Part shown: one piece after another, positions 35,919 through 44,632 of the stretch
How positions within the stretch are numbered: position 1 is the first letter of the stretch
Layout: each line of letters starts with the position of its first letter
Source of the DNA: Pseudoxanthomonas kalamensis DSM 18571
GTDB lineage: Bacteria > Pseudomonadota > Gammaproteobacteria > Xanthomonadales > Xanthomonadaceae
NCBI RefSeq assembly: GCF_010211745.1
Contig: NZ_PDWQ01000004.1
Location: 124,001-188,000 of the forward strand
DNA length: 64,000 nt
Reading direction: 5' to 3'
Program-made: the position numbers and the translations under genes
The notes under the pieces: generated by a model
Seen by the model: only the letters and a program-made list of their open reading frames with translations
The model's database searches: none
Told to the model about the DNA's origin: nothing

Positions 35919-36275
35919 CTATTCCGCGGCACTGCGTGATCTCTTCGCTTTTGGCGCCTTGTTAGCTTCGACCAGCTTGACCAGCTCTTTCTTCTTGCGC
36001 AGGGACAGGCCGTTCCACTGCAGCAGAAGTTCAGCGAGCAGGTCGTCCTCGGTATAGAGAAAGGCCGGCGGGATGCCCAGCACCTCGGCTAGCCGCTTAG
36101 CCCGTTTGAGCTGGGGTTCGTGCTTGCCGCGCTCGTATTGATTGATTGTGGGAGAGGCCACGGCAGGATCCAAGCCGGCAAGCACACCGAGTTGCGTCTG
36201 CGACAGGCCTGAGCGCTCACGCGCCTGGGCCAGTCGTAGCGCAAAAACCGGGTATTTTGCCGTTCGAGTCGTCAC
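35919..36275 (-). CDS. XRE-family helix-turn-helix regulator
   Basis: 118 aa from the GTG at 36275 (AGGGGG five bases upstream; a GTG at 36281 is also open). A Cro/CI-type HTH spans about 10-65 (LAQARERSGLSQTQLGVLAG, then INQYERGKHEPQLKRAKRLAEVLG), followed by a basic helix (LRKKKELVKLVEANKAPKAKR). Divergent from the uncharacterised gene at 36322. A decayed copy of this pair lies left of the ars operon. It may regulate the adjacent gene or the recombinase operon; targets unknown. Confidence 0.85.
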   Translation of the reverse strand: MTTRTAKYPVFALRLAQARERSGLSQTQLGVLAGLDPAVASPTINQYERGKHEPQLKRAKRLAEVLGIPPAFLYTEDDLLAELLLQWNGLSLRKKKELVKLVEANKAPKAKRSRSAAE

Positions 36276-36321
36276 TACCACCCCCTAAGGAAGCCTTAAG
36301 GATGGCGGAAGTGACCGGTTC

Positions 36322-37140
36322 TTGGATACTAAGTTATTCTTAGAGCCCCAACAACCACCTCTGCCCTACATGGCGTCGCCCGCCCCCGCCACCGTCGATG
36401 AACTCGGGCTAAGAGGATGCCTGTACCTATGGGCGCTATTGACTGGGCAGGAATACCGCCTACCGATCGCGCAGACCAAGCGGATGACCCTGGTAGCTAT
36501 GGGGTACTTACAGGAGCGCGGCGTCATCGAAGTGCCTTGGCCAGAGGCACGCTGGGAACTAAAGCCCGATGCCCGGATCACGCCGATCGAAGGCTTGCAG
36601 TGGCATCTGTCCTGGGCCGTGTATGAGCCGGAGCGGTTGGTCGATGCGCTGGATGACTACTTCAACTCCCTGGAACGCGACGACTTTACGACGGCAGAAC
36701 GATTGCGGCTTTGGACCGAACTGGGATCCGCCGAGGCCGAACGTTTCTTCGAGCAGCAACTGCTGAAGCATCGGTTCTCCGGTGAGTGGGCACAGGACAT
36801 CGCGTTCGCCTATCGGGAAAGCGGAGTAGTACTAACGGTAGCCCAGTGGCGCTACTGTGCCTGGGCGGCAGTACGGCGTGGCGCTTCCATGGCCATGCAG
36901 CACGGACCCCAGGTGGATGGCCTGCGCGACACGATCTATCAGGAAATACGCCGACGTGCGACTTCAGTAGCGAGCGGCACGTGGGATGGCTGTTCGTTTC
37001 CGCCCTTTAACCCGCAACCTGAAAGCGCATTGGGTCGCGGCTTCGTTCATAGGCTGACGCGCTTGGGACAACTCTATTGGACAGGGTGGCCAAGTACAGA
37101 GGTGTTGATTGGCCACGGTCTCGAACATTGTCGTGTTTAA
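36322..37140 (+). CDS. Uncharacterised soluble protein paired with the XRE gene
   Basis: 272 aa from a TTG at 36322; an ATG at 36370 is an alternative start. I do not recognise a family. No signal or membrane segment is seen. It is Trp/Arg-rich and helical (LYLWALLTGQEYRLPIA, WHLSWAVYEPERLVDALDDY). The N-terminal third looks like a small helical domain. A degenerate second copy exists at 31395-31535, so the XRE-plus-this-gene pair is a unit of the element. It converges with the element-borne recJ, leaving 73 bases between stops. Confidence 0.7.
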   Translation: MDTKLFLEPQQPPLPYMASPAPATVDELGLRGCLYLWALLTGQEYRLPIAQTKRMTLVAMGYLQERGVIEVPWPEARWELKPDARITPIEGLQWHLSWAVYEPERLVDALDDYFNSLERDDFTTAERLRLWTELGSAEAERFFEQQLLKHRFSGEWAQDIAFAYRESGVVLTVAQWRYCAWAAVRRGASMAMQHGPQVDGLRDTIYQEIRRRATSVASGTWDGCSFPPFNPQPESALGRGFVHRLTRLGQLYWTGWPSTEVLIGHGLEHCRV

Positions 37141-37213
37141 CAGATGCTGCGGATCGTGACGGTTCTGTCCCACTCATTTCGCAACGCGTGGCTAGGTCAT
37201 CCAAACTGCACAA

Positions 37214-38980
37214 TCAACGCAAATCGATCCCCCGAATTATCAGCTGCAGCCGGGTGTTGCCGCGGTAACTTTGCGCATCCAGACAATAAGCAAACGTCAC
37301 GCTGACTCCAACACTGACAGGAGGGTTCCCCTCTTTGTTGGCTCCAAACCAGACCGCATCGATGTCAGTTGCGCTGTTTGAGAGCCGTAACTTCAAGTGG
37401 GTTCCGTCGCCAATCAGGCGCATATCGTTCACGCGCCAAGTACCCATGAATATTGGCTGCTCGAATTCTCGGCCATAGGGCTCCAACGCCGACAACTCGC
37501 GTACATGATCTAAACCAGGTGCTTCGAGCAACCCGTCAACTAGCAGATACGGTGATGGCAGTTCTTCGCCATAGGCTTCTTTGACACACGTATCCCATGC
37601 ATCAACCAAGGTGGGAATATCGCTTCGCTTCACCTTGAGCCCGCCCGCACCACGATGCCCGCCAGCGCTCAACAATAGGCCTGGCCAGCGTTGTTTAATT
37701 AATGTCAGCGCTTGCAGGACGTTAACGTGCGGCGTTGTTCGTATTGATCCGGTGGCAATGCTCTCGTCACTCGCAAGCGGCGATAGGCATATCGTTGGCA
37801 ATCCGAACTGCTCCACCATTCGAGTGGCGGTAATACCGTGAACCCCTGCATGCGACCGTTCCCCCAGCCATAGACAGAGTCCGAGTCGCCCATCGCGGAT
37901 ACCGGCTTTAGCCAAAGGTTCTGCAATACTGCGCAGTGTCGCTTCAATGTCCTTTCGCTCGCGATTGTTGGAATCAAGTTCCTGGAGGATGCGGAATGCC
38001 TCCTCCTCGCTGGTGGCACACAGAAACTCCACCCCCAGCATGGCATCGGTTAGCCGGCCTCTAGCATTTATGCGTGTCGCGATCTGAAATGCAATATCGG
38101 CAGCTGTCCAGTCCCCTTCCTTCTTTAGCAAGCGGCGCATAGCTTGCCAACAAGGTCGCGGCTTCGAATTCATCAAACGGAGCCCGCGCTGCACGATCAT
38201 TCGATTGTTTAGCGAGTACGCAAGAGACGACGCGTCCGCAATGGTCCCAACCGCGCAATAATCTAGAAGATCAGAGACACGTGGCGATTCCGGGGTTAAA
38301 GACCCACGCTCAATTAACAGCTCGCGAGTAGCCGCCATGACCAGCAATGCGGTATGGCAACCGGCTATCGCCTTATCTGGAAATTTGCTATCGCGCCGCA
38401 CCGGGTTCACCACGGCATGAGCTGATTGCGGCGGCCCTTCTTCGGGAATGCCGTGATGATCCGTCACCACGACGGAATGGCCAGCAGCGACCAACCGGGA
38501 GATTCGCATCTCATCGGTACTCCCCTGATCCGCCGTAATAATGCACGTGCTTGGCGGAAGCTGAGGGAGCATGCGATCGACTAGCGCATCGCTGAGGCCG
38601 TACCCCTCGATCATCTTATGCGAGAGAAAACTATAGATTCGGCCAACCGGATACCCCATCGCCACTAGAGCGTTTTTGAGAATCGCGTGGGAAGTGGCGC
38701 CATCAGCATCGTGATCAGTAACCAGAGCAATTGGTGTGTGCGCAGAGATTGCGTCGGCAAGGTGCCCGGAGGCCTTATCAATGTCGGGCAATGCGTGCGG
38801 CCCATCGATCTCGTTAGGCGATGGGATAATTAGGGAGCGAAGCTGCGAGAAGGAAACCCCATGTAATCGACCTGATATCACCCGCGCCTGCAACGGCGTA
38901 TAGCCGAGACTAATGGCCTGCTCCTCCACAGGCTTATCGCGCGATCGATCCTTAAGCATCATGTTTGTGCTGTCTGTCAT
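37214..38980 (-). CDS. Element-borne RecJ-type single-strand 5'-3' exonuclease
   Basis: 588 aa, full RecJ length. DHH-domain motifs are present: VTDHDADGATSH, IITADQGSTDE, VVVTDHHGIP and CAVGTIADASS. The DHHA1 part includes HAGVHGITATRMVEQ and the glycine motif SAGGHRGAGG; an OB-like C-terminal region follows. All metal-binding Asp and His positions seem kept, though Asp-Gln replaces the usual Asp-Asn in motif III. Last gene of the five-gene recombinase operon, overlapping its neighbour by four bases. The sequence is far from host recJ, which this element interrupts, so it probably replaces the lost function; it may also process ends during transposition. Confidence 0.9.
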   Translation of the reverse strand: MTDSTNMMLKDRSRDKPVEEQAISLGYTPLQARVISGRLHGVSFSQLRSLIIPSPNEIDGPHALPDIDKASGHLADAISAHTPIALVTDHDADGATSHAILKNALVAMGYPVGRIYSFLSHKMIEGYGLSDALVDRMLPQLPPSTCIITADQGSTDEMRISRLVAAGHSVVVTDHHGIPEEGPPQSAHAVVNPVRRDSKFPDKAIAGCHTALLVMAATRELLIERGSLTPESPRVSDLLDYCAVGTIADASSLAYSLNNRMIVQRGLRLMNSKPRPCWQAMRRLLKKEGDWTAADIAFQIATRINARGRLTDAMLGVEFLCATSEEEAFRILQELDSNNRERKDIEATLRSIAEPLAKAGIRDGRLGLCLWLGERSHAGVHGITATRMVEQFGLPTICLSPLASDESIATGSIRTTPHVNVLQALTLIKQRWPGLLLSAGGHRGAGGLKVKRSDIPTLVDAWDTCVKEAYGEELPSPYLLVDGLLEAPGLDHVRELSALEPYGREFEQPIFMGTWRVNDMRLIGDGTHLKLRLSNSATDIDAVWFGANKEGNPPVSVGVSVTFAYCLDAQSYRGNTRLQLIIRGIDLR

Positions 38981-39483
38981 CGCCCAGGCTTTCCTGCAGA
39001 AGGCTTGATTGGGAAGACATTGCTGCCTGCCTTCCGACTCTTGACTGCAGAAATGTCACCCCCACAGAACAGGCAAGCTGAAGCCTCCTTGCATTCCTCT
39101 GCCAGAAGCGGGGTCAGCAAAGGCGTTATATCCGCGGAGCTGTGGTGAAACCGCCTATATATTTCGACATGATGCTGTCGAAGCGCTTGAACTTGACGTT
39201 GAGCCACAGCTAGTTCTTCTTGCAGCCGTTCGTTTTGAGCGCGGAACAGCGCAATCAATGCTTCGCCTGAAGTAGATCGGCGCCCTGCCTTCAACGATTT
39301 CAGCGTTTCCGCTACAACATGATCATAACGCCTTAGAGTCGTTCTCGATGCGGGCACACGTGCCGAAACCTCGCTCGCATTGAATACGTAGCCCTTCCCG
39401 AGCTTCGCCGCCTCATCCGCCAACTCATGAATTACCGTGCGAATGCGACCAGACAATTCTTCACCGCGAAGTTGTTTTCTCAT
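38977..39483 (-). CDS. Small coiled-coil TnpC-like accessory of the recombinase operon
   Basis: 168 aa. An N-terminal helical, possibly DNA-binding region (ASEVSARVPASRTTLRRYDHV) precedes a long coiled coil (about 75-110, RAQNERLQEELAVAQRQVQALRQHH) and a CLFCGG knuckle. Size, coiled coil and position after the tyrosine recombinases recall TnpC of Tn554-type elements, which affects orientation and efficiency. Overlaps the third recombinase and recJ by four bases each. Homology to TnpC is a guess from layout. Confidence 0.6.
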   Translation of the reverse strand: MRKQLRGEELSGRIRTVIHELADEAAKLGKGYVFNASEVSARVPASRTTLRRYDHVVAETLKSLKAGRRSTSGEALIALFRAQNERLQEELAVAQRQVQALRQHHVEIYRRFHHSSADITPLLTPLLAEECKEASACLFCGGDISAVKSRKAGSNVFPIKPSAGKPGR

Positions 39484-41639
39484 TTCGCTACAACCTCGAC
39501 TCCGAGCCCCATCTGCTCCAGCTTGAGGGTCGTATTACTGAAAATACGCAGGTAATGACTGAACATGGGAGACTCCGAAGGAATAACTTTCAGCGCCACC
39601 TGCGCCTCGCTACGAAGGCGTCTGATCTCAGCGACATGCCCAGAATTGTTGCGATCTACGATCAGATGCTCGCAAGCGCCACTATTCTCCTCACTATCTC
39701 CACCGCAGGTGAAACAGCTGAGATAGTGTGGGCACGGGTTCATTGCCCAATTTAGGGTACACAGACCGTGCGGCATGATGTTTATCATTCGCAGTGCACC
39801 CGCCAGATATTCCTCCGCTTGCTCTCTAGAGATATCCGCCAGACGCGAATATGTGTCGCTGATCTCGCCGACGATCACTCCGTCTCGCACGGCATTCCTT
39901 AAGCGTTCTGCTCGCTCTTCGCTCGACGTTTGGTCATATGTGGCATTCTGACCGACGTCCTTGCGACCAAAGATCAGAGCAATCTGCTGCTGACTAAGAC
40001 CGCCTCGCTGATACTGTGTGTTGAGCCAGTGCCGCACGTCATGCCAAGTAAACTTGGCGATCTCGCCTGTCCTTGGATCTACAATCCCGAATCTCTGAAA
40101 AACACTAATCTTTGTTTTTCCATCATTTCGACTTAGCCACCGCGCCAAGTCGGTGACGGTGACCGCTAGAAAATCGCTAGTGCGAGAATTTCCACCCCGG
40201 CCGCGCCTGCGGAGCAGCAACGCCTCGTGAGCTTCCAGGTATGACTCTCCCCCTGGGCCTCTAATGAGGGCAAATGATCGTTTGAATTGGGCCTCCAGGC
40301 CTTCATCTCTAACCGGATTCGGATAAAACTCTCCTCGCAACTGCATTTCTCTGGCGTCTTGAATGATCGCTCGGACAGACGGATACAGCTTGTGTGTTGT
40401 GGTTCGCGCGCGCAGCTTGAATTGATTCTCGTTAATGAGTCGAGGATCGAAATTCCAACTGCGTATTTCCTTCCCCTTGCAGGTCATGGTGCGGAGCTCA
40501 CCTGCGCGGGCGGCACGCTGCTCGGCCAGCATCCTTTCCAGGCTCATGTACGTCACGCCCAGTCTGCGACCTGCTTCAGACTTATTACCACCGCACTCCT
40601 CTAACGTGCCGATCGCATCGATCAGCTTCTTCTTGAACTTGTGCCAAACCGCATCGGGATTAATGAGCCGATTGGCTGGATCTGCGGTCCATTCGTGCGC
40701 GAATTTTGATGTGAAGTAGCATGCAGCCGCCTCATTGGAAGACACCTTAAGCCAATCGACTGGCTCATTCTCACGCTGTTGCGCGGCAAGCTTTCGCAAA
40801 TCCTCGGTGGAAGATTTCAATGCGGAAACAGCGGCACGGATTGCCGGCACTAGACTGGGAGGCACCACCTTTGGAACGGGACGCCCTTTCTTCTCGGGGA
40901 AGTACAGCAATTGCAAGGCGCCATCGTGCTCGATGAGACAATTTTCCGGCAAATTCGCCAACTCGCCCACACGAAATCCGGCCCCGACATCGATAGTGAA
41001 AATCTGCAGATAGAAGCGATCGATGTCACTTATATCGTCTCTTGAATTGACAGCAATCAGGTCGCGTATGACCTCGTCTGGCATTAACTTTTCATGGCGA
41101 CCTGCATCATTGCCCTTGCGCCCGTGCTTAGCTGGCTTCTTCATGCCGGAGACGTAGCTCAGTCTCGATCGCGTCCGCAAATTCAGCCACTTCGCGAACG
41201 TCGCGAGCACCTTGCATAGTCCGTATGCGCCCGCAGCTGCGCGATTCTTTCTGATCCGCCGTTCTGCAGCGTAGAAATCTTCGTTCTTGAGCGTGTCGAA
41301 TGACCGTGCCCCGAGAACTTCCCCTAAAATTGCCACGACCGTTAAGCGGGCCTGAGCCGAACCTTCTCCAAGATTTCGTGTCATCCGTCCATGGAGAATC
41401 CAAATCTTGCATGCCGCCTTCAAGTTGGCATGAACGATCTTGTCAAAGTAGAGGTATCTGCTGATGCCATTGCCAGGACGTAACACCCATGAAATTACAT
41501 TCCATTGATCCGATTCGAATGACGCTCCAGGCGGAATCAAGGCGAGCAAATGCGACCCCAACTCCGAAATTGAGGAATCCGCCGTGTGCTCATGCAGCCA
41601 ACGAGAAAGTGCGGCCGACATCCTAATGCCCCTCTTCAA
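39480..41639 (-). CDS. Tyrosine recombinase, large (TnpB-like), third of trio
   Basis: 719 aa. The N-terminal half is SAM-like and DNA-binding. The catalytic domain has Arg in GAGFRVGELANL (about 230), HDVRHWLNTQ (His-x-x-Arg-His, about 535) and the Tyr in VGQNATYDQTS (about 565); the usual His/Trp before Tyr is Lys (GRKDVG). After the domain lies a Cys-rich tail (LCTLNWAMNPCPHYLSCFTCGG) as in TnpB proteins of the Tn554 family. Overlaps the second recombinase by 17 bases. Base composition is visibly less GC-rich than the metal genes. Confidence 0.88.
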   Translation of the reverse strand: MKRGIRMSAALSRWLHEHTADSSISELGSHLLALIPPGASFESDQWNVISWVLRPGNGISRYLYFDKIVHANLKAACKIWILHGRMTRNLGEGSAQARLTVVAILGEVLGARSFDTLKNEDFYAAERRIRKNRAAAGAYGLCKVLATFAKWLNLRTRSRLSYVSGMKKPAKHGRKGNDAGRHEKLMPDEVIRDLIAVNSRDDISDIDRFYLQIFTIDVGAGFRVGELANLPENCLIEHDGALQLLYFPEKKGRPVPKVVPPSLVPAIRAAVSALKSSTEDLRKLAAQQRENEPVDWLKVSSNEAAACYFTSKFAHEWTADPANRLINPDAVWHKFKKKLIDAIGTLEECGGNKSEAGRRLGVTYMSLERMLAEQRAARAGELRTMTCKGKEIRSWNFDPRLINENQFKLRARTTTHKLYPSVRAIIQDAREMQLRGEFYPNPVRDEGLEAQFKRSFALIRGPGGESYLEAHEALLLRRRGRGGNSRTSDFLAVTVTDLARWLSRNDGKTKISVFQRFGIVDPRTGEIAKFTWHDVRHWLNTQYQRGGLSQQQIALIFGRKDVGQNATYDQTSSEERAERLRNAVRDGVIVGEISDTYSRLADISREQAEEYLAGALRMINIMPHGLCTLNWAMNPCPHYLSCFTCGGDSEENSGACEHLIVDRNNSGHVAEIRRLRSEAQVALKVIPSESPMFSHYLRIFSNTTLKLEQMGLGVEVVAK

Positions 41640-43218
41640 TAGCCGTGATCACGTCTTTGATCCCGGCGTATACCTGTTCAAAATCCTTGCCCAATTTGCT
41701 GCGCTCTTTTCCAGCCTCGGCATGGCTCCATCGTTCATGTTCGCGCTGGACATACTTCATTGAAGCGCTGTGATCGCCATCCCGCCACGCTTGAAAATGT
41801 GGGCATCCTCCGTAGCACGCCCAAAACGGATGAGTTGGGCACGCCCCGCTGCTGCCACATGAGCCAACGACAGCGGGGGCGCCCGAGTGAAAATCGGGAA
41901 CGAGAATTTGCTTCTCTCCTAACGCAGGTACAACCACGCCTTGAAAGAAGGCCGCATTAAGACCGGCGAATAGCCCGCCTAGTGCACGGTCTGCTCGCTC
42001 GATGGCAGGCAGCAACTCCGAAGCCACCGCATCAATGTAGGCCTGAGCCGATGTAGGATCATCGTGCTCGAAGATTGTCTGGATTTCGTCTCGAGGAGTA
42101 CCCTGCATGGCAAGACGCGTTCCGCCGGTATGACGAACGCGCTTCGCTCCAAAAACAAGTACCTTTCCAGTCCTTGGACTGACGATATTGCTTTCAATAC
42201 TCCATCGACGCAGCAATCTGGTCATGGTGCCCGTAGGTACCTGCCCATGCTCATGCCACTCCATCGGAAGTTCTAGACCGTATTGATCGCGCGAACCGAT
42301 AGTGGTTGCATTTCGATTGTTGCCGCCTTGTTTTCTGCCTGGCACGACAATCAATCGGTCGAATTTTTCCTGTAGAGCCAAGAGTAATGGGCGGTCGCCC
42401 AATGCCTGTATCGATTTCCCCAGCGCCTCGCTTACAGGCCACAACTCGGCAACATCGCCCGTTTGCGCCTTTACCTTCGGAATTCTTAAAAAGTATTGCC
42501 AGCGTTGCCCCTTATAGGTGACCAAGGCATCTTTGCGCATACCAAGTAGTTGCAGTGGACGCTTATAGGTCTCAAAGAGAATCCAGCCAAAAACCCGGAT
42601 AATGCATTCAACATCAGATTCATCACCTACGGGCATGGCCAATGCGCGTCGGGCCAGTTCCGACTCCCCCGACGTGTATGCCCCAGTCTCTGCATTCCAG
42701 GTCAGTACGTCCTGCATGCCCGCCGGTTGTGGCCACGCGACCCATTCGTCCATTTCCAGTGCGATAGCTGGGCTCGCTCCCGCCATTGATCGCTGAGCCA
42801 TCTCCCTATAGAAGATTCGGAGCATTGTTCGAGCTTCTTTTGAAAGCAGCACCCACATTGCTGCCCATTCCTTGATGGACAGAGCGCCAAGCCCACCTGA
42901 AAGCTCTATCCCCAGACTGTTTGCCGCCATAACAAGGCCATGCAACATCCGATGCACGTGCTGCGCCCACGACGCGGATTTGGTTCGCAATTGCTCCAAT
43001 GCAATAACTTGCAAAGGCTCAACAACAGCATTTGACAGTCCGCCCTGTCGCCAATCCAACCTCCTCGCTGAACCACCCAGGCTGAACCGCCAGACATCAT
43101 CCGTTACGTCGATAAACACTGGGGCGTCTGGATTGAATTCATTGCGGACGAATTTGCGTCCGTCCGAACCTTCCCACAGGCCAGTTTCATGGTTCTGCAT
43201 CATTGCAATGCCGTCCAT
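41623..43218 (-). CDS. Tyrosine recombinase, second of trio
   Basis: 531 aa. Catalytic residues: Arg in ETYKRPLQLLGM (about 215), KRVRHTGGTRLA (Lys at the usual His, then Arg-His), His in IFEHDDPTSAQ and Tyr in AQAYIDAV (about 395). A C-terminal Cys/His tail (CGSSGACPTHPFWACYGGCPHF) resembles the tail of the third recombinase, suggesting a common zinc-binding module. Overlaps the first recombinase by 19 bases, so the trio is translated as a unit. Confidence 0.87.
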   Translation of the reverse strand: MDGIAMMQNHETGLWEGSDGRKFVRNEFNPDAPVFIDVTDDVWRFSLGGSARRLDWRQGGLSNAVVEPLQVIALEQLRTKSASWAQHVHRMLHGLVMAANSLGIELSGGLGALSIKEWAAMWVLLSKEARTMLRIFYREMAQRSMAGASPAIALEMDEWVAWPQPAGMQDVLTWNAETGAYTSGESELARRALAMPVGDESDVECIIRVFGWILFETYKRPLQLLGMRKDALVTYKGQRWQYFLRIPKVKAQTGDVAELWPVSEALGKSIQALGDRPLLLALQEKFDRLIVVPGRKQGGNNRNATTIGSRDQYGLELPMEWHEHGQVPTGTMTRLLRRWSIESNIVSPRTGKVLVFGAKRVRHTGGTRLAMQGTPRDEIQTIFEHDDPTSAQAYIDAVASELLPAIERADRALGGLFAGLNAAFFQGVVVPALGEKQILVPDFHSGAPAVVGSCGSSGACPTHPFWACYGGCPHFQAWRDGDHSASMKYVQREHERWSHAEAGKERSKLGKDFEQVYAGIKDVITAIEEGH

Positions 43219-44432
43219 GACCAGTTCTCATTTTCGGATCGCATCACTCCCTTCGCTCGGTCGGCTCGAGCACGTCTTGAATAGATCTCAAGGCTCTTTT
43301 CGCTCTCCCAGCCACCCCAGTACACAAGATCCTGCAGTTCCTGATTGGTCTTGGCGCGCAGGTACATCCGATTGAAGAAGGCGTGTCGTGCCAGATGCCA
43401 GTGGAAGTTGATGCCAGTTGCCGCCTTGATCGCGGACGCCACATCATTCGCAGTGCTGATAGAAAGCGGCTTACCGTTCGTTGCTACGATCAGGAATGGA
43501 TGGGGAAGGACCCACCGATATACCTGGCGGCCATGCTCCTTGACCGAGGCGCGACGAAAGCGAGTCGTGTATTGGGCAATTAGATGCGGAAACCTGGTCT
43601 CCTTCCATAGAAAGCGAAGGTCGCGACTTAGGGTTTTTGGCCTTGGGGCATGCGCTCCTCTCGAGTCAATCACTCCGTCGTCACGCTCTTCGATCCTGAC
43701 GACACTAATGTAGTTGCGACCCAACGCCGGACAGTCCTGGAGCCTCAGGCTTAGCACCTCACCAAGTCGCAAGCCGAACTCAATCGTCAATCTCCAAAGT
43801 AGATAGTCCCGCCATGCAATATCTTGGCCGACGTTCCTACTTCTATTTTCAGGTAATAGAAATTCTTCGATCCGCGCCAGTTCTTCGTCCGTCAGATCTG
43901 GCGCTACTCTCTTCTTCCGCGTCTTGATCCGTGTCCTTGTCCACTCGCGACCTTGCGAGTTGGCAAGAAGTTCGATTTGCATAACGCGTTCTGCGACTGC
44001 TGAATTCGATGTCGCATACTGAGTTATGAAATGCACACAGATTTGTCGGCAGAAGTGCAGGGTCTGGTTGTGTGTGGTTCTCGATTCAGGCGTGAGCCTT
44101 GCTTTCCCGTCCTCACCTAGCCGTACCCGCAACCAGGCCGAGAAAGCGGAGATCTGCGACGGCGCCAAGCCTTCACCACTCAGGAGTTGTGCATCCAAGT
44201 CAACGCCGCGCTCGTCAGCCCATGAGTACAAGCTTGCGATCCCGTATAGCGATCCTGACCTTGTCTTCTGCGAGTCGCTCTTCTGAGCGAGATGCGTTTC
44301 ATAGATGGACGACGCGATCGGCAGTCGACCGGATTCGCGATGCATCAAGACGTACCGGCTGGTTGCGTCCTGATCCAGGAACGGAATCACCCTATACGCC
44401 AAGCTAACTCGGTCAGGCCTCAAAGTGAACAC
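43200..44432 (-). CDS. Tyrosine recombinase (TnpA-like), first of trio
   Basis: 410 aa from a GTG at 44432; no clear ribosome site, so the true start may be slightly downstream. A core-binding domain (about 40-160) precedes the catalytic domain with Arg in FGLRLGEVLSL, HWHLARHAF (His-x-x-Arg-His), Trp in YWGGWES and the nucleophile in LEIYSRRA. All five canonical residues are present. First gene of the operon and nearest the recJ junction, directly behind two palindromes that may be binding sites. Confidence 0.88.
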   Translation of the reverse strand: MFTLRPDRVSLAYRVIPFLDQDATSRYVLMHRESGRLPIASSIYETHLAQKSDSQKTRSGSLYGIASLYSWADERGVDLDAQLLSGEGLAPSQISAFSAWLRVRLGEDGKARLTPESRTTHNQTLHFCRQICVHFITQYATSNSAVAERVMQIELLANSQGREWTRTRIKTRKKRVAPDLTDEELARIEEFLLPENRSRNVGQDIAWRDYLLWRLTIEFGLRLGEVLSLRLQDCPALGRNYISVVRIEERDDGVIDSRGAHAPRPKTLSRDLRFLWKETRFPHLIAQYTTRFRRASVKEHGRQVYRWVLPHPFLIVATNGKPLSISTANDVASAIKAATGINFHWHLARHAFFNRMYLRAKTNQELQDLVYWGGWESEKSLEIYSRRARADRAKGVMRSENENWSWTALQ

Positions 44433-44440
44433 CTATGAAG

Positions 44441-44477
44441 TTTATATCATTGATATAAATAGACTTATCTATAAGTC
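44441..44477. promoter_or_regulatory. Two adjacent AT-rich palindromes before the recombinase operon
   Basis: TTTATATCA-T-TGATATAAA (44441-44459) and GACTTAT-CT-ATAAGTC (44462-44477) are both perfect inverted repeats. They lie 9 and 30 bases upstream of the first recombinase start, in the most AT-rich stretch of the area. Likely an operator (for example for the XRE protein) or recombinase arm sites. Confidence 0.6.
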
Positions 44478-44632
44478 CAATACATGCCGCGCCTAAGACG
44501 TTAACGAAAGTTGCGTAGAAGGGCAACCAGTCAATATCCCTCTCAGGATTTAGGGGGGCAAAGACCGATCTAGGGCAGGTCTAGGAGCTTTGACCCTAGA
44601 AGAAAGTGTCCAGATCCGCCCCCACCTAAGTC
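44478..44632. other. Right end of the genomic island and recJ insertion junction
   Basis: Host recJ coding sequence can be followed leftwards through VAVGTVADL to about 44629. To the left the frame becomes unrelated. The normal RecJ continuation after GTVAD (V-P-L-D-x-N-N-R) is absent, so the element boundary lies at about 44620-44632. The terminal segment has short CTAGG/CCCTAG repeats (44569-44599). Nothing else is seen in 44478-44569. The opposite end is outside the window, so target duplication cannot be tested. Confidence 0.7.

Noticed and set aside
37214-38980. The element RecJ as the displaced 3' part of host recJ
   Set aside because: It is a full-length protein with its own N-terminus and all motifs, including those also present in the host fragment, and the DNA is strongly diverged.
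38977-44432. Calling the recombinases a RIT element or a prophage integrase
   Set aside because: Sizes differ from RIT proteins, a TnpC-like gene follows, and no phage structural or replication genes are present.
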